12,494 nucleotides of DNA from Larix sibirica (Eukaryota; Streptophyta; Pinopsida; Pinales; Pinaceae). Numbering within the stretch: position 1 is the stretch's first letter; each line of letters opens with the position of its first letter. This document shows positions 1 through 8,112 of the stretch, one piece after another. Location: assembly GCA_004151065.3 (NCBI GenBank), contig NWUY0300001450.1, positions 18,159 to 30,652 on the forward strand, given 5' to 3'. Under the pieces are notes generated by a model. It was given only the letters and a program-made list of their open reading frames with translations, had not been told where the DNA came from and made no database searches. The position numbers and the translations under genes were made by a program.

Positions 1-1
1 G

Positions 2-1145
2 GTTAAGGTGGCTAGTGATTGCCACATTAATCATTCCATGTTTGTGGATGATGTCTTATTGTTTGGAAAAGCTTCAATGATGGAATGGCATCAGTATAAT
101 GAGTTGATTGATACCTTCTGCAGTGCCTCAGGGATGGAAGTCAGCCTCCCAAAATCCGCCCTAATACACCAGGTCAAGGACCCTGTCCTTCACTCCTCCT
201 TGCAGCGGATTCTTCCCTATAAGTGGGTTGGGCTTAATGAGGCTTCAGATACCTGGGTTTTATTTTGAAGCCAAACGATTATCACATATCAGACTAGAAA
301 TGGCTTATTACAAAGGTACAACATTGCCTCACCACCTAGACCTTTCGGTGGCTCTCACTGGGGGGGCGTCTTACTCTCCTAAAATCGGTATTGCAAGGGA
401 TTCCAGTCTACTGGTTTTCTCTTTTTGCAATTCTTGGTAGCATTTTGGTAGCCTTGAGGCATTTATTCTTCAACTTCCTGTGGGCCAGTAAGTTGGGCCA
501 TTCAAATTTCGATCTGGCAGCGCAGGGTTCTTTATCTCTTCCACTGTCTTTGGGTGGGTGGGGCATTAAAGACCTGGGTTTGTTTAACCGAGCTTTATGT
601 GCTAAAAGCTTATGGAGGTCTCTTTCGGTGGTGGATTATTGGGGAAAATCATTCATAAGAAATATTTAAACCATTTGCCTGTGTCTTTTTTCTTTCGGGG
701 ATCTTTATCCTGCAGAAGAAATGCATCTACTATATGGCGTAGTCTCCTTAAATCTCTTCCGCTCGTACAATCTGCACTCGCCTACACAGTTTTACATTGG
801 TATTGACCCTATCTCGGGGTGTCACTCTAATCATGTTATGTCTCTTGCACTGTTACAGTTCTTACACCATAAAAATATCATCGTATTAAAGCAAGCATAT
901 GTCTATCAGCCGGGGTCAGGTTACCACTGGATTACTGCCAATGAGATGTAGATGGAAGGAATGTTGGTGGTGGAGTGGTCCACCTTTGTTCCGTCTCTAA
1001 ATCATGCGAGAATTATGCTCTCTGAGTGGGAGGAAAAACTGGTTTGGACATCAAACTCTTCTTCTGGGGTGGTCACGTCGGCAACTGCTTACCACAAACT
1101 GATTATTGATGTTGGCCCTCGCTCTGTTCCTTGGTGTTCCATAGT
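2..1145 (+). pseudogene. LINE-A pol, reverse transcriptase C-terminal part and connector (broken)
   Basis: This is RT of a non-LTR retrotransposon, which would copy element RNA at a nicked chromosomal target. Frame 2 (2-240) gives the active-site block MFVDDVLLFGKA with the two catalytic aspartates at 47-52, then SGMEV and PKSALIH. At about 240 one base is missing and the reading passes to frame 1 (241-671): GFRYLGFILKPNDYH, RWLSLGGRLTLLKSVLQGIP, GGWGIKDLGLFN. That section has in-frame stops in the block after HISD and in the block after CLTT. Frame 3 carries on around 645-780 (KKYLNHLPV, IWRSLLKSLP), then frame 1 again (GIDPISG, VVEWSTFVPSLNHA) with a TAG at 949-951. A last frame change at about 1142-1148 leads into the open tail. 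The order of blocks matches plant L1-type pol; the missing parts are the 5' half and the reading frame itself. Confidence 0.9.
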
Positions 1146-1147
1146 TA

Positions 1148-2068
1148 TGGAAGTTGGGATGCCCCCCGAAGGTTAAACTATTTTTCTGGTTGGTCCTCCT
1201 GGATAAAGTCCTGACTTGGACAAACTTACAAAAGCGGGGGTTCATTGGACTTGGATGTTGTGTTTTGTGTCATTTGGATACTGAGACGTCGACGCACCTG
1301 TTCGGTAAGTGTTCTTTCATCAAGGACACCGTGGGTGAATTATCTACCCTATTTAAGTTCCAGCTGCAATGGAAGGACTCTTCTTTGGAGGATCTTCTAC
1401 TTCTCTGGAGAAGAACTCATCGTAAGATTGCTGCGCTGTTGCCATTATGTTTCTGGGGTGTGTGGCTGGCTAGGAATGATGCGATTTTCAATGGGGTTTA
1501 TCTGTCACCTCACAGGGTGGTTGCTAGTACTTTTGCCATCTTCTCGGCTTATCAGACCTCTGTGCATGATCGGCATCCATGTTTTGTTAACCAGGTGACG
1601 ACTGATTATCCTTTTCCACAGGGCTACTTCGATGGTGCTGCAATGAACGAGAAGTGTGGTGCTGGTGCATTATTAATTATCAACTCTTCTCTATCCTTTC
1701 ATCTGTATCTTGCAGCTGTTATTGGATCAAACACTCGGGTGGAATTAATTGCTCTTTGGGCTCTCCTATATTTCTCACACTCCAGGGAAATTGGTGCTCT
1801 TTGGATCTTTGGAGACTCCAAGTGTGTATTGGACTGGGCTGGATCTGGTTGCCGACTTCACTTCTTGAAGCTAAATCACTGGATGCAGCGCACTCAGTTG
1901 TTGATGCAATCGTTCTCTACTCTACACTTCAAGCATATATATAGGGAACTGAATGGTGTTGCAGATCGACAGTCAAGAAGGGCGATGGGGGAAATGAGTG
2001 GCCATCTGTCTTGTGAGGAGTTCCACGAAGGGGTGCACTACAAGTCATTTGAGCTGAATTTTGGTTAA
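1148..2068 (+). CDS. LINE-A pol C-terminal tail: CCHC zinc finger plus RNase H, uninterrupted
   Basis: A 306-codon open frame beginning W-K-L-G-C-P-P-K. It has no methionine start because it is the tail of a larger pol; numbering here counts from codon 1154. Residues 4-53 are the zinc-finger module common at the end of plant LINE pol (PPKVKLFFWLV, then C36, C39, H48, C53 as CX2CX8HX4C). Residues about 98-112 carry the conserved linker FWGVWLARNDAIF. Residues about 158-280 are an RNase H fold with D160 (YFDGA), E197 (RVELIAL), D221 (FGDSK) and D271 (NGVADRQSRRA), so all four metal-binding acids are present. This domain would remove the RNA strand of the RNA-DNA hybrid. RNase H of this kind in plant L1 elements is known from the literature as an archaea-like acquisition. 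The upstream frame is broken, so a full protein is not expected. Confidence 0.88.
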   Translation, partial: WKLGCPPKVKLFFWLVLLDKVLTWTNLQKRGFIGLGCCVLCHLDTETSTHLFGKCSFIKDTVGELSTLFKFQLQWKDSSLEDLLLLWRRTHRKIAALLPLCFWGVWLARNDAIFNGVYLSPHRVVASTFAIFSAYQTSVHDRHPCFVNQVTTDYPFPQGYFDGAAMNEKCGAGALLIINSSLSFHLYLAAVIGSNTRVELIALWALLYFSHSREIGALWIFGDSKCVLDWAGSGCRLHFLKLNHWMQRTQLLMQSFSTLHFKHIYRELNGVADRQSRRAMGEMSGHLSCEEFHEGVHYKSFELNFG

Positions 2069-2342
2069 ATTACCTCTCTGAAATGTTTAGTTTTCAGCTG
2101 TTTAAGATAATGGATTGAGATTTTTTTTGTAAGTATCGGATTCTATGGGGATGGAGGCAAAACTGGGTAATAGTTTATGTCACTTATGAATATGTGCTTA
2201 GGTCAAGACTTACTCATATGCTGTTTTTTGAGGCTCTTGAATGTTAGTGTTGAGCCTATCAGCTAATTCGTACGATCATGTCTCGTGGTTAGCTTTTATT
2301 TCTTAATATAAAAGCTGTTTTTTTTCTTATGAAAAAAAAAAA
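2069..2342 (+). other. LINE-A 3' UTR and poly(A) tail
   Basis: Between the pol stop codon (2066-2068) and the spacer lie about 260 noncoding bases, T-rich near the end, followed by eleven A residues at 2332-2342. Just before the tail is the stretch TTAATATAAAAGC, which resembles an imperfect polyadenylation signal. The matching end of LINE-B also finishes with a pyrimidine run, a short spacer and then A residues, which supports reading this as the element terminus. The 3' target-site duplication would start near CTAAAGCATC at 2343; its partner is outside the window. Confidence 0.8.
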
Positions 2343-2760
2343 CTAAAGCATCGAGCCTCTTTTATTGTTGAAAAAGATTTCATCCTATCAAATCAAGGAA
2401 ATTAAATACCCACCCATTAAAGCAAGACTATTAAGATAGATCACTAGTAAATATGTATCTTTTATCTTTATGATGTCACTTTTACATCTCAAGAATTGCT
2501 AGAAGTGTAGGTTTTGTGAAAGCGCGCACACACATTTAGCATAAATACATGAGACAATAGAGAGCATGCGAAATTCTAATATATTAAAAATGTAACAATT
2601 ATACAAAAGAGCTAAGTAGAGATAGCTTTTCCTCGCTCACTGAAATACTTAATCTTTCATGTTCTTTCTTAGAAATGTTATGGACATGGTAATTTTAGCC
2701 ACCTTATATCAACCTAAACAATTAGATTGATCATATGTCATAATTTAATATTAAAATAAC

Positions 2761-2982
2761 TAACATAACATAATATAAATATATATTTTATAATTTTTAA
2801 TGTCGGAGTTCATAAATCACTCCTTCAACGCACCTCACAAAGACAACTACGAAAAAACCCAAACATATGCTACATAATATAATATAAATACATATTTTAT
2901 AATTTTTAATGTTGGAGTTCATAATTTACACCTTCAACGCACCCCACAAAAGACAACTATGAAAAAACCCCAGACATATGCT
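2761..2982. repeat. Two-copy tandem repeat, period about 109-111 bp
   Basis: Copy 1 runs roughly 2761-2871 and copy 2 roughly 2872-2982. Shared blocks in the same order are TAATATAAAT (2771 and 2880), TTTTATAATTTTTAATG, GGAGTTCATAA, CCTTCAACGCACC, GACAACTA, GAAAAAACCC and ACATATGCT (2863 and 2974). Differences are scattered substitutions and one- or two-base indels. Nothing in it looks coding; it could be a small satellite dimer or a duplicated fragment of an old transposable element. Confidence 0.85.
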
Positions 2983-3851
2983 AAACAATAAATTATTATA
3001 TGGTGAAAATGAAACTAAAATTTTTGTGAGTGTTTTAAATATTTTATCTCTATCATCTTCATTCTCTGACAAGAAATCAAACTATTGCAGAACTTGGCCC
3101 TGGATATAAATTTCAGTTTCTATTTCTAACACAGTGAAAATAATTTTAACAACTAGACATGGCTTTTTGATTTTACCCCTAAATAAAGTGGGTTTTCCAA
3201 TAACTCCCCCATAAGAAAATTGATATAAAGATCACAATTTTTTTTTTTTCCTTATCTAGTTAGACATCTAAATGACCAGACCCAATGTTTGTTTATTATT
3301 TATAATTGTAACCTACATACATGGTGTATCTAAAAAATTATATTATGCAAATTTGTTTGGCTTCCCACATTTTGTAAGCCTTGCCATCCAATTTTCAAAA
3401 TTTCACATTTTTACAAAGGTCCCATGCCCACAACTAGATTAGAATTTATTGGATGGGTCAATATTAAACTCCATTTCTACTTAAATATGCATTGCTGTTA
3501 GAGCAATATTATACCTTAGTACCTTAATCATTAATTAATTGATGGTTATTAGGTGCTANTCTCCTTCCTATCACCCCATGGGGATTTGTGTTTCAATTGA
3601 TTGGAAAACTATAACTTCTATAAAGTTTTGTCGAAAAATATATAAATTTTAGTATTAATTATTGATTTATGTTTGGATAAAAATTAATGGTGATTTAACC
3701 CTTCTCTTCATTTCCATTAAAAATTTCAAAAAAAAGTGAACTATAGAGATTTGGATATAAGTTAAGGTCTTATGTATATCACCATTAATATCGAAGGATG
3801 GCTGAAATATTTGTACATATTACCATTACTAATATTTTAATCAAAGGGGTG

Positions 3852-4020
3852 TTTGAGTTGAGGTTGAGGGTGTTGGACACTGGGTAGTCCAAGTATTTTG
3901 ACAATTGATGGGATGGGGCATTTGAAGGATGTTGAACATGGGGCAATTAAAGTATTGCAATATATCGATGTTGAGCCACAAAGTCTGCTATATTTCATTA
4001 ATTTGGGGGAAAATCACTAG
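3852..4020 (+). pseudogene. Possible leucine-rich-repeat remnant (NLR-like), very uncertain
   Basis: Two overlapping frames look protein-like in otherwise noncoding DNA. One gives FELRLRVLDTG from 3852 and then meets TAG at 3885-3887. The frame opened by a one-base shift runs 3886-4020 and reads SPSILTIDGMGHLKDVEHG, then KVLQYIDVEPQSLLYF, ending at TAG 4018-4020. The spacing of L and I residues (L-R-V-L-D, I-D-G-M-G-H-L-K-D-V-E, L-Q-Y-I-D-V, S-L-L-Y-F) resembles LRR units of plant NBS-LRR proteins. No NB-ARC or TIR segment is visible nearby. About 50 residues is short enough for chance resemblance; I treat this as a hint, not an identification. Confidence 0.25.
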
Positions 4021-4072
4021 TCACCAAATAGAATAAAGGATATGGAGATATCACATCCATGGGAGGACATAT

Positions 4073-4098
4073 GAGACTCTCGTCTTGCACCTTTTTTT
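4073..4098. repeat. Left copy of the LINE-B target-site duplication
   Basis: The block GAGACTCTCGTCTTGCACC followed by seven T (4092-4098) matches 7126-7151 at 24 of 26 positions. On the minus strand it directly follows the LINE-B tail, exactly where the downstream duplication of a minus-strand LINE should be. The T run may be partly poly(A) tail and partly target DNA; the two cannot be separated here. Confidence 0.85.
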
Positions 4099-4312
4099 CA
4101 AATCGGAAAGAACACAACTTGCTATCCAAAGAGAGAATCAAAGTTGTACATTTGTGCATCTATTCAATAGTTCTGACTAATGCTGCTAATACACCATCAT
4201 CCACTTTAAAATTCTTGAAACAAACTTTACTTTCCAGAAAAAATACTAAAAGACCCAAAAAATAACCAATCCAGCAACATTGTTGTTTCAACAAGCCTCC
4301 TACCAACTATAT
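4099..4312 (-). other. LINE-B 3' UTR
   Basis: The 214 bases between the last RNase H stop (4313-4315) and the A tail are noncoding on the element's strand. The end reads CTTTCCGATTTG followed by A residues, similar in design to the LINE-A end (pyrimidine run, short spacer, A run). The plus-strand frame at 4059-4265 that crosses this region is a chance reading of the junction and 3' UTR. Confidence 0.75.
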
Positions 4313-4960
4313 CTAATAGACTTGTAGGGAACCAAAATTACATAAGATACAATCTCTAAAGTCCTCAAAATTGATCACACCTTTAGTCAATCCCACTGCT
4401 TTTTTGGACAAGTGATCGTACTGGGCATTGAAATCCCTGAAGATATGTTTTATGGAAATACTGTCAAAGCTTTCTACAAGCCTTCGAAATCTTGTACACT
4501 AGTGCTCCAAGCACATCACCTACAAATATGTAAGACCAGCAACCCAGTCGACTATAATTTTAGAGTCACCATAGACATGTAGTGACTAAACCTATTTCAA
4601 ATCAACAAAAATTAATAGGCCGCAGAGAGCCAGCAGTTCAGCTCTTGTAATTGTTCTGGGGTCACACCCCAATTTTAGTAGAAAAAAGTGGCCCTCTATC
4701 ATTTCAAGGACCATACTTCCCCCACATCCATCTTTGTTTACTGCTCCATCGAAGAAACCACAAGGAATCCCATATTCCAGATCATAATCTTTTAGATTCT
4801 GAATACTTCTACATGGACGAGGCTTATAATATTCTTTGAACAATCTCAAAACTGTCATGACAACCGATGTATGTGATTTGTTGGTGTTCTAAAAAATGAT
4901 GGAATTCCAGGTCTTCCAAATGCTCCACATAACAAAAAAAGGAAGTGTCTTCCATTTAGG
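4313..4960 (-). pseudogene. LINE-B pol C-terminus: linker and RNase H domain, with stops
   Basis: One frame can be followed from 4960 to the stop at 4313-4315. It starts with the linker PKWKTLPFFVMWSIWKTWN (the W-x-I-W-x-x-x-N block seen before RNase H in plant LINE pol), then a stop, then GIPCGFFDGAVNKDGCGG, ITRAELLALCGLL, a stop at 4592-4594, VYGDSKIIVDW, two more stops, SISIKHIFRDF and YDHLSKKAVG. The four catalytic acids expected of RNase H are all readable: D in FFDGA, E in RAELLAL, D in YGDSK, D in YDHLSK. The domain would digest RNA in the RNA-DNA hybrid during element copying. At least four internal stops make it a pseudogene. The same order as in LINE-A confirms the assignment. Confidence 0.87.
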
Positions 4961-4999
4961 GAAACAAGAAGTCCAAACCTATACATTTCGTTCCAAATT

Positions 5000-5608
5000 T
5001 TAAAGATTCCACTTGAAAGAAACCCCCAGGTCATAAAGGATTCTTTTCCAAACAATCTGAAAGAAGGAGCAATTGCCAAAGAGATTTCCAAAGCATTCTT
5101 CATCAATTTTACACATCATGCAGCAATTGGGTCCCATGAAACCTCTTTTGCAAAGATTATCCCAAGTTAAAATTTGATTTTCCATACAAAGCCAAGCAAA
5201 GCACTTTATCTTAAGTAGAGCTTCCCAGTACCATAATTGATAGTGCCATAGACTTGGTTCTTCAGCAATATTAGAATGAACAATTGCATCATATGCCTCT
5301 TTAGATGTCACCTTTGGTGTTCATTTGTTCCAAGCACAAACAAGGACGTCTTCCTTGTTTCCCAAAATGATACACAAATGACATAATCCTGCAATATATG
5401 ACTCCCACTCACCATCCAGTTCACCTAAAAGCCTCAAATATGTTGTGGATAACCAATAAGAACTTAACATATTATAATTGGATTTTTTTATGTGTGCGAG
5501 TCTGCATATACCCATTTCTGCTAGATGGGAGATAAGATCAAGAGATAACTTATAAACCCCCCTCCACCATGAAAGGTACACCCATAAAGACTTTGGATCC
5601 ATCACCAA
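5000..5608 (-). pseudogene. LINE-B pol connector and degenerate CCHC zinc finger
   Basis: A single frame from 5608 to 5000 with one internal stop at 5321-5323. It contains SLWVYLSWWRGVYKLSLDLI, VLVCAWNK, then after the stop PKVTSKEAYDAIV, the zinc-finger module LLKIKCFAWLCMENQILTW and NLCKRGFMGPNCCMMC. The CCHC metal-ligand pattern reads C-x2-C and a final C, but the expected histidine is N (FGNLFGNC where LINE-A has HLFGKC), so the finger is degraded. It sits between RT and RNase H as in LINE-A. A frameshift near 5600 separates it from the RT part and another near 4960-5000 from the RNase H part. Confidence 0.82.
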
Positions 5609-5705
5609 TGCACCAGGTTCACCAATTTCCTAACCAAATAAAAGCCTTTGATATTTTGAGCCAACTGTTGGATCCCTGAGAGATATGTTTACACTCCTTC
5701 CTAGC

Positions 5706-6620
5706 TCATTCTTCCACCAATGATCTCTTTAAATATTTAGCTCTAAATATGTGGCTCCACGGGCATGAACCAAAGAGCCTGTGCCATAGTGATTTAAGAC
5801 TTGGGGCATGACAAAACCACCTCAAATTTTTTATCCCCCACCCTCCCAAAGCTTTAGGTAAACATATTTTATTCCAGCAGACCAAGTGAAACTTCCCTCC
5901 TTCCAATTTCCCGGCCCAAAATAATTTCATCATCTTCCTTCTAATACTGTCAATGATGGATTGATGAATTTTTGCCATCAACGTCCAAAAAACTGGGATG
6001 CTTTCTAGAACGGATTTCACCAGCACTAACCTGCACCCCAAAGGGAGCCATTTATAACACCAACACTTTATTCTATTGTCCACCTTCCTGAGTAGCCATT
6101 TCTAGTCCCTATTCAAATAACAATTTAGTTTAAGTAGGTGACCCAAGTACTTTAGTCCTTTATCAACAGTCTCCACTTGCATCGGAAAGAGCTCTCGAAT
6201 CTGACCAAGCTCAATCTCATTAACATCATTATGATAAAGGCAAGATTTCTAGAGGCTCAACTCCATCCCCGATTCTATACATAAACATTTAAGAATATCA
6301 TGACAAGCATTCCATTCTTCTCTAGTACCATCTCCAGAAATTAAGACATCGTCAACAAAAAATAGATGAGTTGTCTGATGACTTGTAGTGACCTTTACCC
6401 CTTTTATCTTATGGTTTTGTTTGGCATGCAAAATCATTCTGCCGAGTCCTTCTATTACCAATAGGAAAAGCAGAGGTGACAGGGGGCACCCCTGTCTTAG
6501 GCCCCAAGATATTTTAAAGGATTTGGAAGGTATGCCATTAACCAAAACAACAAATCTAGTTGATGAGATGCATGCCATTATCCACTCAGTTATCTCCAAT
6601 GGAAGCTCCACTTGAAGCAA
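5706..6620 (-). pseudogene. LINE-B reverse transcriptase, palm B/C motifs and thumb
   Basis: A frame of 304 codons with only two internal stops (6249-6251 and one near 6100). It begins LQVELPLEITEWIMACISS and carries RT motif B (GLRQGCPLSPLLFLLVIEGL) and motif C (LFFVDDVL, catalytic aspartates at 6348-6353). It continues through SGMELSL, KYLGHLLKLN, KWLPLGCRLVLVKSVLESIP and GGWGIKNL to FRAKYLKRSLVEE. This is the catalytic heart of a plant L1-type RT. The upstream motif A lies in the neighbouring frame at about 6650-6690, so a frameshift or small deletion near 6620 splits the palm. Stops and frame changes mean no active enzyme from this copy. Confidence 0.92.
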
Positions 6621-6622
6621 GA

Positions 6623-7125
6623 CTAGTCTTGGAATAGCAAGTCCACACGATCATAAGCTTCAATTAAGTCAATTTTTAGGATCAAAGTCTTCATCTTCTT
6701 AATTTTGATTGAGTGGAGACTCTCCTGAGCAACTCCAATAGCCTCCATGATTTGTCTATTGGATAGAAAGCATAAATGTTCCAATGAAATACACTTGGAT
6801 AAGATGGGTTTAATTATGTTAGAAATAACTTTTGAGATAATCTTATAAATCAAATTACATAAAGAGATTGGTCGGCACTCATGAAAGGAATCTGGATTAG
6901 ATCTTATGGGAATAAGAGAAATGTATGTAGCATTTAAGGAGCCTGATACATACCTATTCCTCCACCACTTCTAGGAGATCTTGACCCACTAAGTCAAAAG
7001 AATTGGAAAAAAACCCCATTGTCCAACCATCAGGGCCTGGACTCCTATCCTTTGCAAATTTCCTCAAGACTGCTTCTATTTCTACCAAAGAAACCTCCTA
7101 CCCCACCTGTATCCCATCCTCCTCA
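6623..7125 (-). pseudogene. LINE-B reverse transcriptase, N-terminal motifs
   Basis: Two frames are needed. From 7125 to 6954: EEDGIQVG, a stop, EVSLVEIEAVLRKFAKDRS, PGPDGW (7026-7043 covers S-P-G-P-D-G), GFFSNSFDLVGQDLLEVVEE, stop. From 6958 to 6623: SLNATYISLIPIRSNPDSF, CRPISLCNLIYKIISKVI, NRQIMEAIGVAQESLHSI, then motif A LKIDLIEAYDRVD with its catalytic aspartate at 6668-6670, stop. These are the conserved RT blocks that precede motif B in plant LINEs. The coding match begins only a few residues before the region upstream of SPGPDG, and no endonuclease is found, which agrees with 5' truncation at 7125. A one-base frameshift lies at about 6955. Confidence 0.9.
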
Positions 7126-7151
7126 GAGACTCTCTTCTTGCACCTTTATTT
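7126..7151. repeat. Right copy of the LINE-B target-site duplication
   Basis: The block GAGACTCTCTTCTTGCACC (7126-7144) plus TTTATTT matches the left copy at 24 of 26 positions. It abuts the 5' truncation point of LINE-B. Read on the minus strand, the duplication begins at CT followed by AAAA, close to the TT/AAAA nick preference of L1 endonucleases. Confidence 0.85.
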
Positions 7152-7790
7152 TAGCATCTATGCTACCATGGTGTTCATTGTTTCCTAGTCTCACATTTAC
7201 AAGTATGGTGGAAATAAGGTTTTATGATAATGTTATTCAAACAATGATTCTAGGTTTCATTTCCCTCTGCATGTTTGAAGTAATGCAAAACCAGTGATCC
7301 CACTTTCCCCTTACTTAACATTTTGTTGCTATCAACCTCAATTTGAAAGTTTCCTAGTTCTCAATTTTCATATTTTGCAATTTTAACTATTGTTCATGAT
7401 TCATCTCATTTACGGTCAGTATTTAGTAGTTTAAGTTTAAGTTTTCCTAAATTGACGTTGGTAGCTCAATTCAATTTCTATTTTGGGCAGTATATTGTGT
7501 TACGTCATATGTGGGTTAGTTGAGATGAAAACCTACTTAGGCTCGAGAAGAAAAGGATTAAGAAGATCATTGGATAGATATTCTAATTTTAATAATGTTT
7601 TGTTTCGCGGTGTACATCATGCACACTTCTAGGATGTCAATATAATTTAAGTTGCTAGGTGCATCTATATGGGATATTCATAGAATTCCCATATTGAATT
7701 TCACGTTTGTTTGTTTTTTTCTCCTTATAAGAAGAAGCTTAAAAGTTTGATAAGCAAATATTTACTAGTTTTGACAAAAAGGAATACATA
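7152..7790. other. AT-rich spacer right of LINE-B
   Basis: No gene is identified. Short minus-strand frames around 7180-7362 look mildly protein-like but overlap each other in different frames and match no family I recognise. The rest is T-rich sequence without a visible promoter, repeat or RNA gene. Confidence 0.6.
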
Positions 7791-7816
7791 TAAGGTTTTG
7801 GTAAACAAGGACAAGG

Positions 7817-7831
7817 ATAATTTAAGTTTTT
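7817..7831. repeat. Left target-site duplication of the short insertion
   Basis: ATAATTTAAGTTTTT is identical to 8098-8112. The last five T overlap the presumed tail, so the duplication is 10 to 15 bp. A third related copy at 8173-8186 belongs to unit 2 of the tandem dimer and is not part of the duplication. Confidence 0.7.
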
Positions 7832-8097
7832 TTTTTAAATTATAATTATATTAATGAAAATAGAGTCATAAAGTATTCATGTGCCTATCCAATTGAAACA
7901 AAGCCAACCAATTATCTAAAACTTAAAATAGATATGAGATTATAACATCCATAAACAACTTTTCAAACCAAAATATTCCAAAAACACCATCCATAGAGAT
8001 CAAACAACTTACACTTATGGATCGTATATAAGACATATAGTTTCATTATTTGTACATTAAGTACTATCAAACTGAAAGATAAAAAGACAAAAAAAGT
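7832..8097 (-). mobile_element. Short retroposed insertion with poly(A) tail and target duplication
   Basis: About 266 bp flanked by the direct repeat ATAATTTAAGTTTTT (7817-7831 and 8098-8112). Ten T at 7827-7836 would be the A tail of a minus-strand insert, preceded on that strand by CTCTATTTTCATTAATATAA, which has the look of a plant LINE 3' end. No coding motif is present, so it is either a severely 5'-truncated LINE or a SINE-like copy. Its interruption of the 75-bp dimer independently supports insertion. Confidence 0.7.
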
Positions 8098-8112
8098 ATA
8101 ATTTAAGTTTTT
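8098..8112. repeat. Right target-site duplication of the short insertion
   Basis: ATAATTTAAGTTTTT, identical to 7817-7831. It continues directly into the rest of tandem unit 1 (TACGTTTTATTATTGG), as expected for a restored host sequence. Confidence 0.7.

Larger units (their letters stand above)
1..2342 (+). mobile_element. LINE-A: 3' portion of an L1-type non-LTR retrotransposon with RNase H
   Basis: The stretch contains, in order, the end of an RT palm with the F-V-D-D motif (positions 41-52), the plant-LINE thumb/connector region (RYLGF, RWLSLGGR, GGWGIKDL), a CCHC zinc finger, an RNase H domain, a 3' UTR and an 11-A tail at 2332-2342. Endonuclease and the first RT motifs must lie upstream of position 1, so the 5' end and the left target duplication cannot be seen. 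The pol region changes frame at least three times before 1150 and then stays open to its stop, so the copy is dead but not ancient. It differs clearly in protein sequence from LINE-B (4092-7125), so the two are separate subfamilies. Confidence 0.93.
2343..4072. other. AT-rich spacer between LINE-A and LINE-B
   Basis: No convincing gene is visible over these 1.7 kb on either strand; open frames are short and of low-complexity composition. It contains the ~110-bp tandem repeat at 2761-2982, a 12-T run at 3238-3249, one ambiguous base (N) at 3559, and a short LRR-like open stretch at 3852-4020, described separately. The right end (up to 4072) is the left flank of the LINE-B insertion site. Confidence 0.7.
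4092..7125 (-). mobile_element. LINE-B: 5'-truncated L1-type LINE with RT and RNase H
   Basis: On the minus strand, reading from 7125 downwards, the element contains the linker just before RT, RT motifs (SPGPDG, LKIDLIEAYDRVD, GLRQGCPLSPLLF, FFVDD), the connector (KYLGHLLKLN, GGWGIKNL), a degenerate zinc finger, an RNase H domain, a 3' UTR and a short A tail. No endonuclease domain is present, and the coding match stops at the inner edge of the right 26-bp repeat, so this is a typical 5'-truncated LINE copy of about 3.0 kb. The frame is broken several times. The protein differs enough from LINE-A to be another subfamily, and it is inserted in the opposite orientation. Confidence 0.92.

Noticed and set aside
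1245-1598. Plus-strand 117-codon frame rich in Cys, Trp and Leu.
   Set aside because: It overlaps the zinc finger/RNase H tail of LINE-A in another frame; a shadow.
3559-3559. Ambiguous base N here and at 12096.
   Set aside because: Assembly uncertainty, not biology; noted because the one at 12096 falls in the Gag-Pro linker.
4059-4265. Plus-strand open frame of 68 codons.
   Set aside because: It runs across the LINE-B junction and 3' UTR on the opposite strand and has no protein-like pattern.
7003-7297. Two overlapping plus-strand frames.
   Set aside because: They are antisense to the LINE-B RT start (SPGPDG block) and then run on into spacer; shadow frames.
7180-7362. Minus-strand stretch with WDHWFCIT and NNEHHGSIDAKIKVQEESL, which could pass for the LINE endonuclease end and linker, implying LINE-B extends past 7125.
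   Set aside because: The two pieces are much too close together for a LINE, contain stops, and lie outside the 26-bp duplication that fits the A tail and truncation point. I keep the boundary at 7125 but note it as the main challenge to it.
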